Counted from the first letter of the stretch, positions 36,607 through 46,590 are shown. The stretch is DNA of 55,636 nucleotides from Halioglobus sp. (GCA_020443345.1 JAGRIH010000008.1:1-55636); one strand, 5' to 3'. Program-made: numbers and translations. The notes: generated by a model not told the origin, from the letters alone.

Positions 36607-37202
36607 TGAAGCCAGCCATACGAATCGCATTGCCCGCACTGTGCCTGGCACTGCTGCTGGGCGCCTGCGGCAGCAGCCCGCGCACCAACCACTACCTGTT
36701 GAGCGCTCACGAGGCACCGGTGCCAGGCGGCCAGACGCCCTCGCTGGGCATCGGCCCGATTGAAATCCCCCAGTACCTGAACCGCAACGCGCTGGTCTAC
36801 CAGCGCGACGGCAACCAGTTGCAGGTCTCCGCCCAGGACCGCTGGGCCGAACCGCTGGGTGATGGCATCCAGCGGGTGCTGGCGATAAACCTGGCGGGAC
36901 TACTCGATACCGGGGACATCAGCTACTTTCCCTGGCACGCCCGGCGCAGCCCCGACTTCGGGGTCCAGGTAACGGTGCTGAATCTGGATGCCAGTGACCG
37001 CCAGGCCAGGCTGGTGGCGGAGTGGCTGGTCTACGCCGGCAGCACCGACACCCCGGTGGCGCGCCGCATCAGCGAGTTGCGCCAGGACCTGCCGGCGGGT
37101 GCCCTGAGCCCCGCGCAGATCGCCCCGGCCTACAGCGTTCTCCTGTACCGGCTCAGCGAGATTATCGCCGGCGAAATCCGTGCCGCGCGCAGCGCACCCT
37201 GA
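36606..37202 (+). CDS. ABC transport auxiliary lipoprotein (PqiC-like)
   Basis: A 198-residue outer-membrane-type lipoprotein of the ABC transport auxiliary family (PqiC, formerly DUF330). The lipobox LLGAC is followed by a TNHYLLS motif. The mature part contains IGPIEIPQYLNRNALVYQRD and AEPLGDGIQRVLAINL, both characteristic. Such lipoproteins pair with MCE proteins and likely dock the lipid path at the outer membrane. The ATG shares one base with the upstream stop. It ends the four-gene transporter unit, which lacks an MlaC-like soluble carrier. Confidence 0.88.
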   Translation: MKPAIRIALPALCLALLLGACGSSPRTNHYLLSAHEAPVPGGQTPSLGIGPIEIPQYLNRNALVYQRDGNQLQVSAQDRWAEPLGDGIQRVLAINLAGLLDTGDISYFPWHARRSPDFGVQVTVLNLDASDRQARLVAEWLVYAGSTDTPVARRISELRQDLPAGALSPAQIAPAYSVLLYRLSEIIAGEIRAARSAP

Positions 37203-37278
37203 GCTGAATTTCCTGCTGCACTGCCGGCGGCCGCAGCCCCGCGCCCGGGCGCAAACACCGTGCTACCGCCCGGCGCGG

Positions 37279-38160
37279 TCACGCACCGCGGCTTGCGTCC
37301 GCCTCCAGGGAGGCGATCTGCGCGGCCAGGTCGAGGGTGCGCCGGGCCTGGTCGACGTGCATGACTTCCACCAGCGCACCGTCCAGCACCGCGACGCCCC
37401 GATCCGCGGCCTGGGCTTCGCGCCATGCAACGAGCAGGCGCCGGGCGTGCTCGATCGCCTGCGCAGAGGGCCCAAAGACGCGGTTGGCCGGCTCGATCTG
37501 CCGGGGGTGAATCAGGGTCTTGCCATCAAAACCCAGCGCCCTGCCCTGTTCGCACAGCGCGACGAAGCCGTCGCGGTCGGCCAGGTCCAGGTGGACGCCG
37601 TCCAGCGCCGCCACCCCGTACTGCCGCGCGGCCAGCACGCACCGGCTCAGCGCGTACTGCAGGCCGAGCCGGTCGGGGCGCTGCGGCACCCGCAGCGCGG
37701 CGCACAGATCGGTGGTACCCAGCAGCAGCGCCTGTACCGATTCGAAGGCGGCCAGTTGGCGCACGTTGTCCACCCCTGAGGGGGTCTCGATCATGGCCCA
37801 AAGCTGCATGTCGGGGCGCCCACAGGTGCTCAGCAGGTCGCGCACCTCCTGCAGTTGGTCCGGCGTTTCCACCTTGGGCAGACACAGGGTCTGGATGCCG
37901 CTGCGTGCCAGCGCGCGGATATCGTCCGCGCCCCAGGGCGTGCCCGGCGCGTTGCAGCGCACCGCCAGTTGCCGCTGCCCGTAGCCGCCGGCCGCGAGCT
38001 GCGCCAACACCGCCTGTCGCGCGCTGTCCTTGGCCTGGGGCGCCACCGCATCTTCCAGGTCGAAGACAATGGCGTCGGCGGCCAACTGCCGGGCTTTGTC
38101 CATGGCGCGCTGGTTGGCGCCGGGCATAAACAGGACGGAACGCAGGGGGTTGGGGTTCAT
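37279..38160 (-). CDS. CitE/HpcH-type acyl-CoA lyase
   Basis: A 293-residue TIM-barrel enzyme of the HpcH/HpaI aldolase-citrate lyase beta family. RSVLFMPGANQRAMDKA, FDLEDAVAP (acidic metal ligand), WAMIETPSGV (Glu ligand) and DGKTLIHPRQIEPAN are diagnostic. Members cleave malyl-CoA, methylmalyl-CoA or citramalyl-CoA. No CitF or CitD subunit is nearby, so it is probably a stand-alone lyase, not citrate lyase. It is the last gene of a three-gene unit, overlapping the cytochrome gene by four bases. The real substrate is unknown. Confidence 0.88.
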   Translation of the reverse strand: MNPNPLRSVLFMPGANQRAMDKARQLAADAIVFDLEDAVAPQAKDSARQAVLAQLAAGGYGQRQLAVRCNAPGTPWGADDIRALARSGIQTLCLPKVETPDQLQEVRDLLSTCGRPDMQLWAMIETPSGVDNVRQLAAFESVQALLLGTTDLCAALRVPQRPDRLGLQYALSRCVLAARQYGVAALDGVHLDLADRDGFVALCEQGRALGFDGKTLIHPRQIEPANRVFGPSAQAIEHARRLLVAWREAQAADRGVAVLDGALVEVMHVDQARRTLDLAAQIASLEADASRGA

Positions 38161-38573
38161 CGATCGGGCTCCTTGTCTCTAACCGAGGCCTGTTTCAGGT
38201 AGGCGATGAGGTCCGCACGCCGCTGGGGGTCGGGCACGCCCGGACTGAGCATGGTGGTAGCGGGGAAAAATGCCATCGGATTGGCCAGCCAAGCGTACAT
38301 CAGCCGCGGTGTCCACACGAACTGCGCATCTTTGAACCCGGCGGAATAGTGCTCGAAATCCACCTGCTTGCCCGCCGCGCGACCAAATATGCGGTGCAGG
38401 TGCGGACCGTTGCCGAGGGCCGCATCCGCCCGCAGGCTGTGACAGGCGCGGCAGGCCCCGAATACCAGGCGGCCGCGCGCGGCGTCGCCGCTCACCGGGA
38501 GTTCGCTATCCACCTGCGCCTGGCCCGGGGCGCCGAGCGCCAGCAGCAGCGCAGCCCACCTCCAGCGCTTCAC
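38157..38573 (-). CDS. Class I c-type cytochrome
   Basis: A 138-residue periplasmic cytochrome c. The signal peptide (WAALLLALGAPGQAQ) is followed by the haem-binding CRACH at 41-45. The segment GPHLHRIFGRAAG with FVWTPRLMYAWLANPMAF, and the likely Met ligand in PATTM, give a c2/c550-like single-haem fold. The start is a GTG overlapping the flavoprotein stop by four bases (GTGA). The coupling makes it the obvious electron partner of the exported flavoprotein. Confidence 0.88.
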   Translation of the reverse strand: MKRWRWAALLLALGAPGQAQVDSELPVSGDAARGRLVFGACRACHSLRADAALGNGPHLHRIFGRAAGKQVDFEHYSAGFKDAQFVWTPRLMYAWLANPMAFFPATTMLSPGVPDPQRRADLIAYLKQASVRDKEPDR

Positions 38574-40093
38574 GCAAGTCCCTCCCCGCGCGCGGCGGCG
38601 GCGCCCGCTCGGCGCCCGAAAAAGGTACAGTCGCCCAGCGACAGGCCCTGCGCGATACAGGGGGCGACGGGCAGCCCGGCCGCCGTGCGCCCCACCGCGT
38701 ACAGCCCGCCGATGACCTCGCCGAAGCCGTTCAGCACTGCACCGCCGACAGTGGTCTGCAGGCCGCCCAGCGTGTAGACGGGGAAAAAACTGTCGGCGAC
38801 CGACAGGTTCCACGCGGTATAGGGAGGTCCCTGCAGCGGCCGCACCAGAGCCGGCGACTTGCGCCACAGCGGGTCCTCGCCGTTGGCAGCGTGGCGGTTG
38901 TAGTAGGCGATACTGTGTTGCAGCGCGCCGCGCGGCAGGTCCAGTTGCACCGCCACATCGCCCAGCGTATTGCCCCGCGCCGCCGCCAGAAAACGATCCT
39001 GCCGGGTCGCTGGCGCACTGCGCTGGTCGGCGATCAGCCAGGCCCGCCCGCCCTGGTGGCGCACGATGGCATCACCCACCATCAGCGGCGAGGAATCTTC
39101 GGCGATAAACCGCTGGCCCGCGGCATTTACCAGGATGCCGGCCAGCACGCTGTCGAGGCCGGCCAGTGGTGCCTCTGCGCAACCGTGCTCCATGTGCACG
39201 GTGGCCGCTCCGGCGGCGACAGCCAGCTTGATCCCGTCACCCAGGTCGCCCGCACCGGCCCAGGCAGCAGAGCACTCGTAGAGCGCCGGGGCATGGCGCC
39301 GGAGCATCTGGCGGTCGTAGACAAAACCGCCGCAGGCAAGGACCACCGCACGCGCGGCGCCGATTGCCTGGCGCTGTCCGGCGGCGTCGACGATCAGTCC
39401 GGCCACGCGCCCATCCGACTCCACCACCAGTTGCCGCGCCGCGACTCCAGTGCGCAGGCGCACACCCAGCGCACCGGCGCGCGCCAGCAGGATCTCCATC
39501 ATGCGCCGCCCGCCCGCCGTGCCGGCCAGTCCCGGCAGGTGCCCGCGCGGTGCCGGCCGGGCGACTTCCCGGGCCGGCCAGGCCAGCTCGTTACCGCTGT
39601 AATACAGCGATTCGTCGGTCGCCGGCGCACCCCGGGCGCGCGACAGCCGCTCGCGGTAGGGAATGCCCTGGGCCCGCAGCCAGTCAAAGTGTGCGGCGCT
39701 TTCCTCGCAGTACACCTGGATTTTGTCCAGCGGCGCGTGCGGACCGGCCGAGGCCAGGAAGCGGTACATGTCCTCCACGCCGTCCTGGACACCCAGTGCG
39801 CGCTGCAGGGCCGTGCCACCGCCGGCGTAGACCACCCCGGCGGACATGGCGGACGACCCCCCCGGACGCGGCATGGATTCGACGATCAGCACCTCGGCAC
39901 CGGCCCGCGCAGCTTCAATCGCGGCGCACACGCCGGCGGCGCCGGCGCCGACGACCAACACACCGGTGCGGGCATCCCAGCCGGGCAACTGCGACCGCGG
40001 CAGCACTGACGCCTCGGTCAGGGCCGCGCCCGCCGCCAAGCCCAGCCCCGCCAGCAGACGCCGCCGGCTGATGCCTTCGTGTGTGTGCAACAT
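38570..40093 (-). CDS. Tat-exported FAD-dependent oxidoreductase
   Basis: A 507-residue flavoprotein of the fumarate reductase / 3-ketosteroid dehydrogenase superfamily. The N terminus has a twin-arginine signal (SRRRLLAGLGLAAGAA). The dinucleotide motif VLVVGAGAAGVCAAIEAARA and the following PGGSSAMSAG bind FAD. The C-terminal segment GLYAVGRTAAG, then LSLGDCTFFGRRAG, closes the FAD site and looks more like the ketosteroid-dehydrogenase branch than true fumarate reductases. The ATG at 40093 is preferred over a GTG at 40114, because GGAGAGA precedes it and it puts the Tat motif near the terminus. The substrate is unknown. The next gene is a cytochrome c. Confidence 0.86.
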   Translation of the reverse strand: MLHTHEGISRRRLLAGLGLAAGAALTEASVLPRSQLPGWDARTGVLVVGAGAAGVCAAIEAARAGAEVLIVESMPRPGGSSAMSAGVVYAGGGTALQRALGVQDGVEDMYRFLASAGPHAPLDKIQVYCEESAAHFDWLRAQGIPYRERLSRARGAPATDESLYYSGNELAWPAREVARPAPRGHLPGLAGTAGGRRMMEILLARAGALGVRLRTGVAARQLVVESDGRVAGLIVDAAGQRQAIGAARAVVLACGGFVYDRQMLRRHAPALYECSAAWAGAGDLGDGIKLAVAAGAATVHMEHGCAEAPLAGLDSVLAGILVNAAGQRFIAEDSSPLMVGDAIVRHQGGRAWLIADQRSAPATRQDRFLAAARGNTLGDVAVQLDLPRGALQHSIAYYNRHAANGEDPLWRKSPALVRPLQGPPYTAWNLSVADSFFPVYTLGGLQTTVGGAVLNGFGEVIGGLYAVGRTAAGLPVAPCIAQGLSLGDCTFFGRRAGAAAARGEGLA

Positions 40094-40203
40094 GCAGAGG
40101 ATCTCTCCGGTCACCGTGGCGGCGCGCGCAACCGCCGCGCAACGTGCCGCAGTCTACACCATTTGAACCGACCAGCCAGCCCGGCGGCGCCGGCTACGCT
40201 TTT

Positions 40204-40231
40204 TGCAATGCACTAACAATTGGCTATAGTG
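40204..40231 (+). promoter_or_regulatory. Candidate sigma-70 promoter of mscS
   Basis: TTGCAA at 40204-40209 and TATAGT at 40226-40231, separated by 16 bases, in the 229-base gap between the flavoprotein and mscS. Both hexamers match the consensus at four to five positions. The start site would be about 85 bases upstream of the mscS ATG. Confidence 0.5.
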
Positions 40232-40322
40232 CGAGTGGCCAATAGCGGCGGGCAGAACAGGCCGGCACGACGGTCCGGCAACTCGCGTACGCGCACCGGT
40301 TACGAGAAGAAGGAGTCAACCA

Positions 40323-41168
40323 ATGGAAACGGTGGATATCCAGGAGCTGTTGAGCACCTACGTCATCCCCTGGGGTATCAAGATCGCACTGGCGCTGGTC
40401 ATATTTATCGTCGGCCGCATCGTGGTGGCCTCGGTGGTCGGCATTGTCACCAGAGTAATGGAAAAACGCGGGACCGACGAAATCCTGGTGGCCTTCCTGG
40501 TGTCCATCCTGCGCTGGGTGCTGCTGCTGTTCGTCATCATTGCCGCGCTCAGCCAACTGGGCATCGATACGACCTCGCTGGTGGCCCTGCTCGGCGCCGC
40601 GGGGCTGGCCATCGGCCTGTCGCTGCAAAGCTCCCTGTCCAATTTTGCATCAGGAGTCATGCTGATTACCTTCCGCCCCTTTACCAAAGGGGATTTCGTC
40701 GAGGCCGGCGGCGCCAGCGGCGTCATTGAAAAGATAAACATCTTCACCACCACCATGACCACCCCAGATAACAAGGAAATCATCGTGCCCAACGGCGCTA
40801 TCCTGAGCAACAACATCACCAACTTCTCGGCGCGCCCGACCCGGCGCGTGGACATGGTGTTCGGCATTTCCTACGACGACGACCTGCTTGTGGCCAAGCG
40901 AGTGCTGCAGGACATCATCGCTGCGGACGACCGCGTGCTGCGAGAGCCGGCGCCGGTGATCGCGCTGGGCGAACTGGCGGATTCCAGCGTCAACTTCCTG
41001 GTGCGTCCCTGGGCCAAATCCGGGGATTACTGGGCGCTGAAGTGGGATATCACCGAGGCGGTCAAACTGAAGTTCGACGAGGCCGGCATCAGCATTCCCT
41101 ACCCGCAGATGGACGTGCACCTGGAGCGCGAAGACGCGGCACAAGAGGACGCTGACGACAAGGCGTAA
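40323..41168 (+). CDS. mscS: Small-conductance mechanosensitive channel MscS
   Basis: A 281-residue inner-membrane channel that opens under membrane tension and protects against osmotic downshock. Three membrane helices are followed by the pore helix LLGAAGLAIGLSLQSSLSNF and the beta domain starting RPFTKGDFVEAGG. The cytoplasmic cage segment (VPNGAILSNNITNFS) and the C-terminal ISIPYPQMDVH are canonical. Length matches E. coli MscS (286). GAAGAAGGAG precedes the ATG. It appears to be a single-gene unit. Confidence 0.95.
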   Translation: METVDIQELLSTYVIPWGIKIALALVIFIVGRIVVASVVGIVTRVMEKRGTDEILVAFLVSILRWVLLLFVIIAALSQLGIDTTSLVALLGAAGLAIGLSLQSSLSNFASGVMLITFRPFTKGDFVEAGGASGVIEKINIFTTTMTTPDNKEIIVPNGAILSNNITNFSARPTRRVDMVFGISYDDDLLVAKRVLQDIIAADDRVLREPAPVIALGELADSSVNFLVRPWAKSGDYWALKWDITEAVKLKFDEAGISIPYPQMDVHLEREDAAQEDADDKA

Positions 41169-41275
41169 TGCGCGGGGCAAACGGCACAGTGACGCGCAGC
41201 GGCCGCGGCATCACTGAGCGCAGCGATACGCCACTGTGCCCGTGTTCGGCCAATTCAGCGCCGGGTCCTGGTGAG

Positions 41276-43115
41276 CTAGCGCACCACCGAGCAGGCGATA
41301 CAGCGCAGGTACAGGTGGCCCGGGTCCTGCAATTGGTGCATCTCGGCTGCGGCCAGGGTCAGCGGTCGCAGCAGCGACGACAGGGAGGCCGCAGCGGGGG
41401 TGGCGGCCCACCTGCCCAGGACGCCCATGCGCTCGGCCAGACGCTCCAGAATCAGTTCCGAGGCGGAGCGCGGCAGTTCCACCTGCACCGTTTCGTAGTC
41501 CTCGAGGCCGGCGCGCCCCGCGGCGGCGGCCACCGCCTGCTCCAGGCTGCCCACGCCGTCTATCAGGTCGTGTTCGAGCGCGTCGGGGGCGCTCCACACG
41601 CGGCCCTGGGCCAGTGTATCGACGGTATCCACCGGCAGATTGCGGCCCTCGGCCACGATCTGCAGGAAGCGGCGGTAGGCATAATTCACCGAGCTGTTCA
41701 GCACATTGACCAGCGCCGGGTTGAGGGGGCGGTCCAGGCGCAGTGAACCGGCCAGCGAGGTAGTGCCCACACCGTCGGTGTGCACGCCCAAGCGTTGCAG
41801 GGAGTCCTCGAAAGTGGGAAACGCCGCGAACACCCCGATGCTGCCGGTGATGGTCGAGGGCGTCGCCCAGATTTCGTCTGCGGCAGTGGCGATGTAGTAG
41901 CCGCCCGACGCCGCCACGGCGCCCATGGACACCACCACCGGCATCCCCGCGGCCCGGGCATCCAGTATCTGCTGGCGAATGATCTCGGCGGCAAACATGC
42001 TGCCGCCGCCGCTGTTCACGCGCAGTACGATCGCCTTCACGCCGTCCTGTTCAGCGGCGCTGCGGATCAGTTGCGCCAGGGAGTCGCCGCCGATACTGCC
42101 AGGGGGCTGCTCGCCGGGCAGCATATTGCCCTGGGCGGTGATCACCGCCACCTGGTCGGCGCTCAGGTCGGGCAGCGACAGGCGGCGCTTGCGCAGCACG
42201 TAGTGCTCGAAGGGCACCGCCTCATACAGGCCCTCGTCATCACTGGCGCCGACCAGTTCCACCAGGTACTCGTTGGCCTCGCGGCGATTGAGCACCCGGT
42301 CCACCAGGCCGGCCTGCAGCGCCGTTCGGGCCGCGTTGCCATCGGCCTGGGCCAGGCGCTGGGGAAAGCCATTGACATAGTCGTCGATCGCCCCGGCCGC
42401 CAGTTTGCGCTGCGTCTCCACCGCCGCGGTAAACTGATTCCACAGCACGTTCAGCCAGCGCCGCGTGACCGCTTTCTCGCCGGCCGACATGTCATTGCGC
42501 ACAAAGGGCTCCATGGCCGACTTGTGCTCCCCGGCCCGGAACACGTGCATATTCACCGACAGTTTATCCAGCGCCTCGGCAAAGTAATTGCGATAGCTGG
42601 CGAAGCCCTCCAGCGCCACCGCGCCCAGCGGATCGGTGATCACCGTATCCGCCTGGCTGGCCAGCAGGTACTGGTCCTGCGTGTAGTAGTCGCCCACTGC
42701 CACCACCGGCTTGCCGCTGGCGCGAAAGGCCTGCAGCGCCCGGGCAATCTCCTGGGACTTGCTGATGCCCACGTACATCAGGTAGTCCAGTTCCATCACC
42801 AGGGAATTGATGGCCGGATCGTCGCGCGCGTAGTCGATGGCATCGATCACATCGCGCAGCAGCACCTCGTGATCCTCGGGCGTGGACTCTCCCAGCAGCG
42901 CCTGCACCGGCATGGTAGGCACGCGCTGGTCGACGATGCTGCCCATGGGGTTGAGCAGCAGTGCCGCGCGCGCCGGCAGCGGTTCGGGCGCGCCGCCCAC
43001 GTAGATGTAGTAGAGCACCGCGAGGAACGCCAGAAACAGCAGGTTGGACAACACCAGCCGCACCCGGGTAATGCCGTTCCAGATGGCACGCATTACCCGG
43101 CGCAACACCGAGGGT

Positions 43116-43123
<8 letters not shown>
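41276..43123 (-). CDS. sppA: Signal peptide peptidase SppA, 67 kDa type
   Basis: A 615-residue inner-membrane serine protease that degrades signal peptides left after secretion. One N-terminal membrane helix (LLFLAFLAVLYYIYV) is followed by two tandem S49 domains. The general-base lysine is K201 in EHKSAMEPF and the nucleophile is S406 in AASGGYY, one in each domain as in the E. coli enzyme. The ATG at 43123 overlaps the DUF2069 gene by 8 bases. It is the last gene of the arsC-wrbA-DUF2069-sppA unit. Confidence 0.95.
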
Positions 43124-44451
<1,328 letters not shown>

Positions 44452-44490
44452 GACTGGCTCCAGCGGCCCATTGTTCACGACAGACCGCAC

Positions 44491-44498
44491 AGTATACC
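44491..44498. promoter_or_regulatory. Candidate divergent promoter, arsC/yihY
   Basis: The minus strand shows an extended -10 (TGG then TATACT, hexamer 44491-44496), about 40 bases upstream of the arsC ATG. The plus strand shows TTGTTC at 44471-44476 and TATACC at 44493-44498 with 16-base spacing, facing yihY. The two -10 elements overlap, so the promoters could exclude each other. Confidence 0.4.
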
Positions 44499-44571
44499 AA
44501 AACATCGGCCGCGCTCGTCCGGCGACGGATGCGCGGTGCGCGGGCGCCGTCAATCGTGCCATAATCGCGCC

Positions 44572-45801
44572 ATGAAGGATTTCAAACCCCTGCTGCGCGA
44601 ACAATGGCGGCGCGCCAGCTACCTGTTGGCCCGCTTCAGCGCCGATCGCTGTTCCGAAAACGCCGCCGCGCTCACCTACATGAGCCTGTTCGCCCTGGTG
44701 CCGCTGCTCACAGTGCTGTACACCATGGCCTCGGCAATCCCCGCGTTCCAGGGCCTGGAGAGCCAGATGCAGGACTTCATGTTCCAGCACCTGATGCCCG
44801 AGACCACTTATGACATCCAGAAATACCTCGAGGATTTTTCGCGCCAGGCCAAGAATCTGACCGGACCGGGTATCGTGTTCCTGGTGGTCACCGCCGTACT
44901 GATGCTGCGCAATATCGAGAAAGCGTTCAACCTGATCTGGCGCACCACCGAAAACCGCAGCGCCGTGTCCAGCTTCCTGCTGTACTGGGCGGTGCTGAGC
45001 CTGGCACCGGTCACCATTGGCCTGGCGCTGGCCATCGGCACCTACCTGTCGTCGTTCGCCGTGGTGCTGGAGGAATACGACGTGATCGGTGTCGGCGGAT
45101 TCATGCTGCGCATCGCCCCGCTGCTGCTCAGTACCGCCGGCTTCAGCCTGCTGTATGTCGCCGTGCCCAACTGCCGGGTGCCATTCCGCCACGCCCTGGT
45201 GGGCGGCTTCGTCACTGCTGCAGTGTTCAACGTGGCCCGCTCCGTCTTTACCCGGCTGGTAGTGGGCTCCAGCTACACCTTTATCTACGGCGCCTTCGCG
45301 GCAGTTCCCCTGTTTCTGTTGTGGATCTACCTGTCCTGGATCATTGTCCTGATGGGGGGCATCCTGGTGCACAGCCTCTCCGCCTACCAGAATGCGGAGC
45401 AGGCCAGCCGGCCCACCGTGCTCAAGGCCCTGGATATCCTCCATCTGCTCTGGCAAAAACAGCAGTCCGGCAACGCGCTGCGCGAAATCGAACTGCACAC
45501 TGGCCGCCACGCCGTACTGCGCGGACTGGACAGCGAAACCTGGCGCACACTGCGCGATATTTTTCTGAGCCATAAATTAATCGCTTTGAATGACAGGGGA
45601 CACTACCTGCTGAGCCGGGACCTGAACGGCATCAGGTTCTGGCAGCTCAAGGAGTGGGTCAATCAGGAACAGCCGCTGGAACAGCAAGAAATCAGCACCG
45701 ACCTGTCCTGGCAGCGCGAGGCCTACCGCCTGTTGCGCGAGCAGCGTGCCGGCCAGCGCGAGACGCTGGGCCCGAGTCTGGTGGAGTTGTTTTCGCGATG
45801 A
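44572..45801 (+). CDS. yihY: YihY/BrkB family membrane protein
   Basis: A 409-residue inner-membrane protein of the YihY (formerly wrongly called RNase BN) family, of unknown transport role. Six hydrophobic helices lie within residues about 30-275. ENAAALTYMSLFALVPLLTV and SSYTFIYGAFAAVPLFLLWI are the family motifs. The C-terminal 130 residues are soluble and helical, and look like a winged-helix segment (HAVLRGLDSETWRTLRDIF). The ATG at 44572 fits the family start. The stop overlaps the next gene by four bases. Confidence 0.9.
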   Translation: MKDFKPLLREQWRRASYLLARFSADRCSENAAALTYMSLFALVPLLTVLYTMASAIPAFQGLESQMQDFMFQHLMPETTYDIQKYLEDFSRQAKNLTGPGIVFLVVTAVLMLRNIEKAFNLIWRTTENRSAVSSFLLYWAVLSLAPVTIGLALAIGTYLSSFAVVLEEYDVIGVGGFMLRIAPLLLSTAGFSLLYVAVPNCRVPFRHALVGGFVTAAVFNVARSVFTRLVVGSSYTFIYGAFAAVPLFLLWIYLSWIIVLMGGILVHSLSAYQNAEQASRPTVLKALDILHLLWQKQQSGNALREIELHTGRHAVLRGLDSETWRTLRDIFLSHKLIALNDRGHYLLSRDLNGIRFWQLKEWVNQEQPLEQQEISTDLSWQREAYRLLREQRAGQRETLGPSLVELFSR

Positions 45802-46241
45802 GGGGCCTGCTGGGTGCGCTGCTGCTGGCACTCGCCGCTTGCGGTGACAGCGGGCCGCCGGCCGTGTCCGGGGCGGGACAACTGCGGGCACTGCGCGGCC
45901 AGTGGGTAGTCGTCAACTACTGGGCCCAGTGGTGCAAACCCTGTATCCAGGAGATTCCGGAACTCAATGCACTGGAGCGCCAGTACGACGCGGTGACCGT
46001 GGTCGGGGTCAATTACGACGGCGCGACCGGCGATGCCCTGCAGGCCCAGCTAAAGCAACTGGGCGTGGCCTTCGTCACCCTGGCCAGCGACCCGGCCGCG
46101 GCGCTGGGAACCACGCGCCCCGCGGTGCTGCCCACCACGCTGATCGTGGACCCGGACGGTCAGTTACAGGAAATACTGGTAGGACCGCAGACCCTGGAAT
46201 CGCTGGCGCGGGCTGCCCGACAGCCGGCCCCGACCCGGTGA
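45798..46241 (+). CDS. TlpA-like thioredoxin-fold lipoprotein
   Basis: A 147-residue periplasmic redoxin. The signal peptide ends in a lipobox (LAAC, C15) and the redox site is WCKPC (C46, C49). The ILPTTLIVDPDGQ-type segment, here VLPTTLIVDPDGQ, has the cis-proline. TlpA/ResA-like proteins reduce disulfides in the periplasm, often for cytochrome or oxidase maturation. The ATG overlaps yihY (ATGA), so the two are co-translated. The link between them is unexplained. Confidence 0.88.
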   Translation: MRGLLGALLLALAACGDSGPPAVSGAGQLRALRGQWVVVNYWAQWCKPCIQEIPELNALERQYDAVTVVGVNYDGATGDALQAQLKQLGVAFVTLASDPAAALGTTRPAVLPTTLIVDPDGQLQEILVGPQTLESLARAARQPAPTR

Positions 46242-46344
46242 ACTGCCTACGCGCTGCTGCGCGACAGCCGGACACGGCGCCCCGACACCCCCGGACGGGC
46301 TCGTCCACCCGCGGCTTCCGCTCGCGGTGCGGTGGCAACGGTGT

Positions 46345-46364
46345 CCCTGTCTCCCACGACAGGG
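46345..46364 (+). other. Hairpin downstream of tlpA-like gene
   Basis: A 7-base-pair perfect inverted repeat, CCCTGTC and GACAGGG with a 6-base loop, about 100 bases after the stop codon. No T-run follows, so it is only a weak candidate for ending the yihY transcript. Confidence 0.3.
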
Positions 46365-46404
46365 CCCGCCCCCTTTATCGGGGTACCGTGCACTCCGGAT
46401 AACG

Positions 46405-46432
46405 AAAAAAAACCGGCCCCAATGGGGCCGGT
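46405..46432 (-). terminator. Strong minus-strand intrinsic terminator
   Basis: A 9-base-pair stem (46412-46420 with 46424-46432, CCGGCCCC/GGGGCCGG plus one A-T pair) and a 3-base loop, followed on the minus strand by eight T residues. There is no T-run on the plus side, so it acts for minus-strand transcription only. Confidence 0.85.
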
Positions 46433-46590
46433 GTAAGAGGAAGTCTCTACAAAAGAGCTTTTGAGACCTGGACGGTATCCAGCAAACCCAATGACTCTGT
46501 GCGGCCCACCGAGGGCAACCACAGTGTCACCGATCCCTCAGACCCGGTGCCGGGAGGAAAGTTCCAGGCAGTAAGAAAGATTGTGTTCGA
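46405..46590 (-). ncRNA. Candidate structured non-coding RNA
   Basis: On the minus strand this stretch ends in a strong intrinsic terminator but follows no protein gene on that strand. Upstream of the terminator are several nested inverted repeats. CCTGGA (46467-46472) pairs with TCCAGG (46563-46568). Between them an imperfect 13-bp stem spans 46492-46529. CCCG/CGGG at 46543-46554 forms a small hairpin. GTCTC/GAGAC with CAAAAG/CTTTTG at 46443-46467 forms another. The 5' end is a guess; a CACAAT lies on the minus strand near 46585. It matches no RNA family I recognise (not 6S, SRP, tmRNA or RNase P by motif). A competing reading is an open minus-strand frame without a start codon. Confidence 0.4.

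Noticed and set aside
38570-40093. Calling the flavoprotein a fumarate reductase
   Set aside because: The C-terminal FAD loop lacks the fumarate reductase pattern and is closer to the ketosteroid dehydrogenase branch; the substrate cannot be assigned.
44452-45573. A long N-terminal extension of the arsC frame (to 491 codons)
   Set aside because: It runs antisense to yihY; ArsC family proteins start at the ATG at 44451.
46540-46580. Resemblance of GGAGGAAAGTTCC to the conserved GAGGAAAGTCC of RNase P RNA
   Set aside because: The other universal RNase P RNA elements do not follow and the gap is too short for a full-length RNA.
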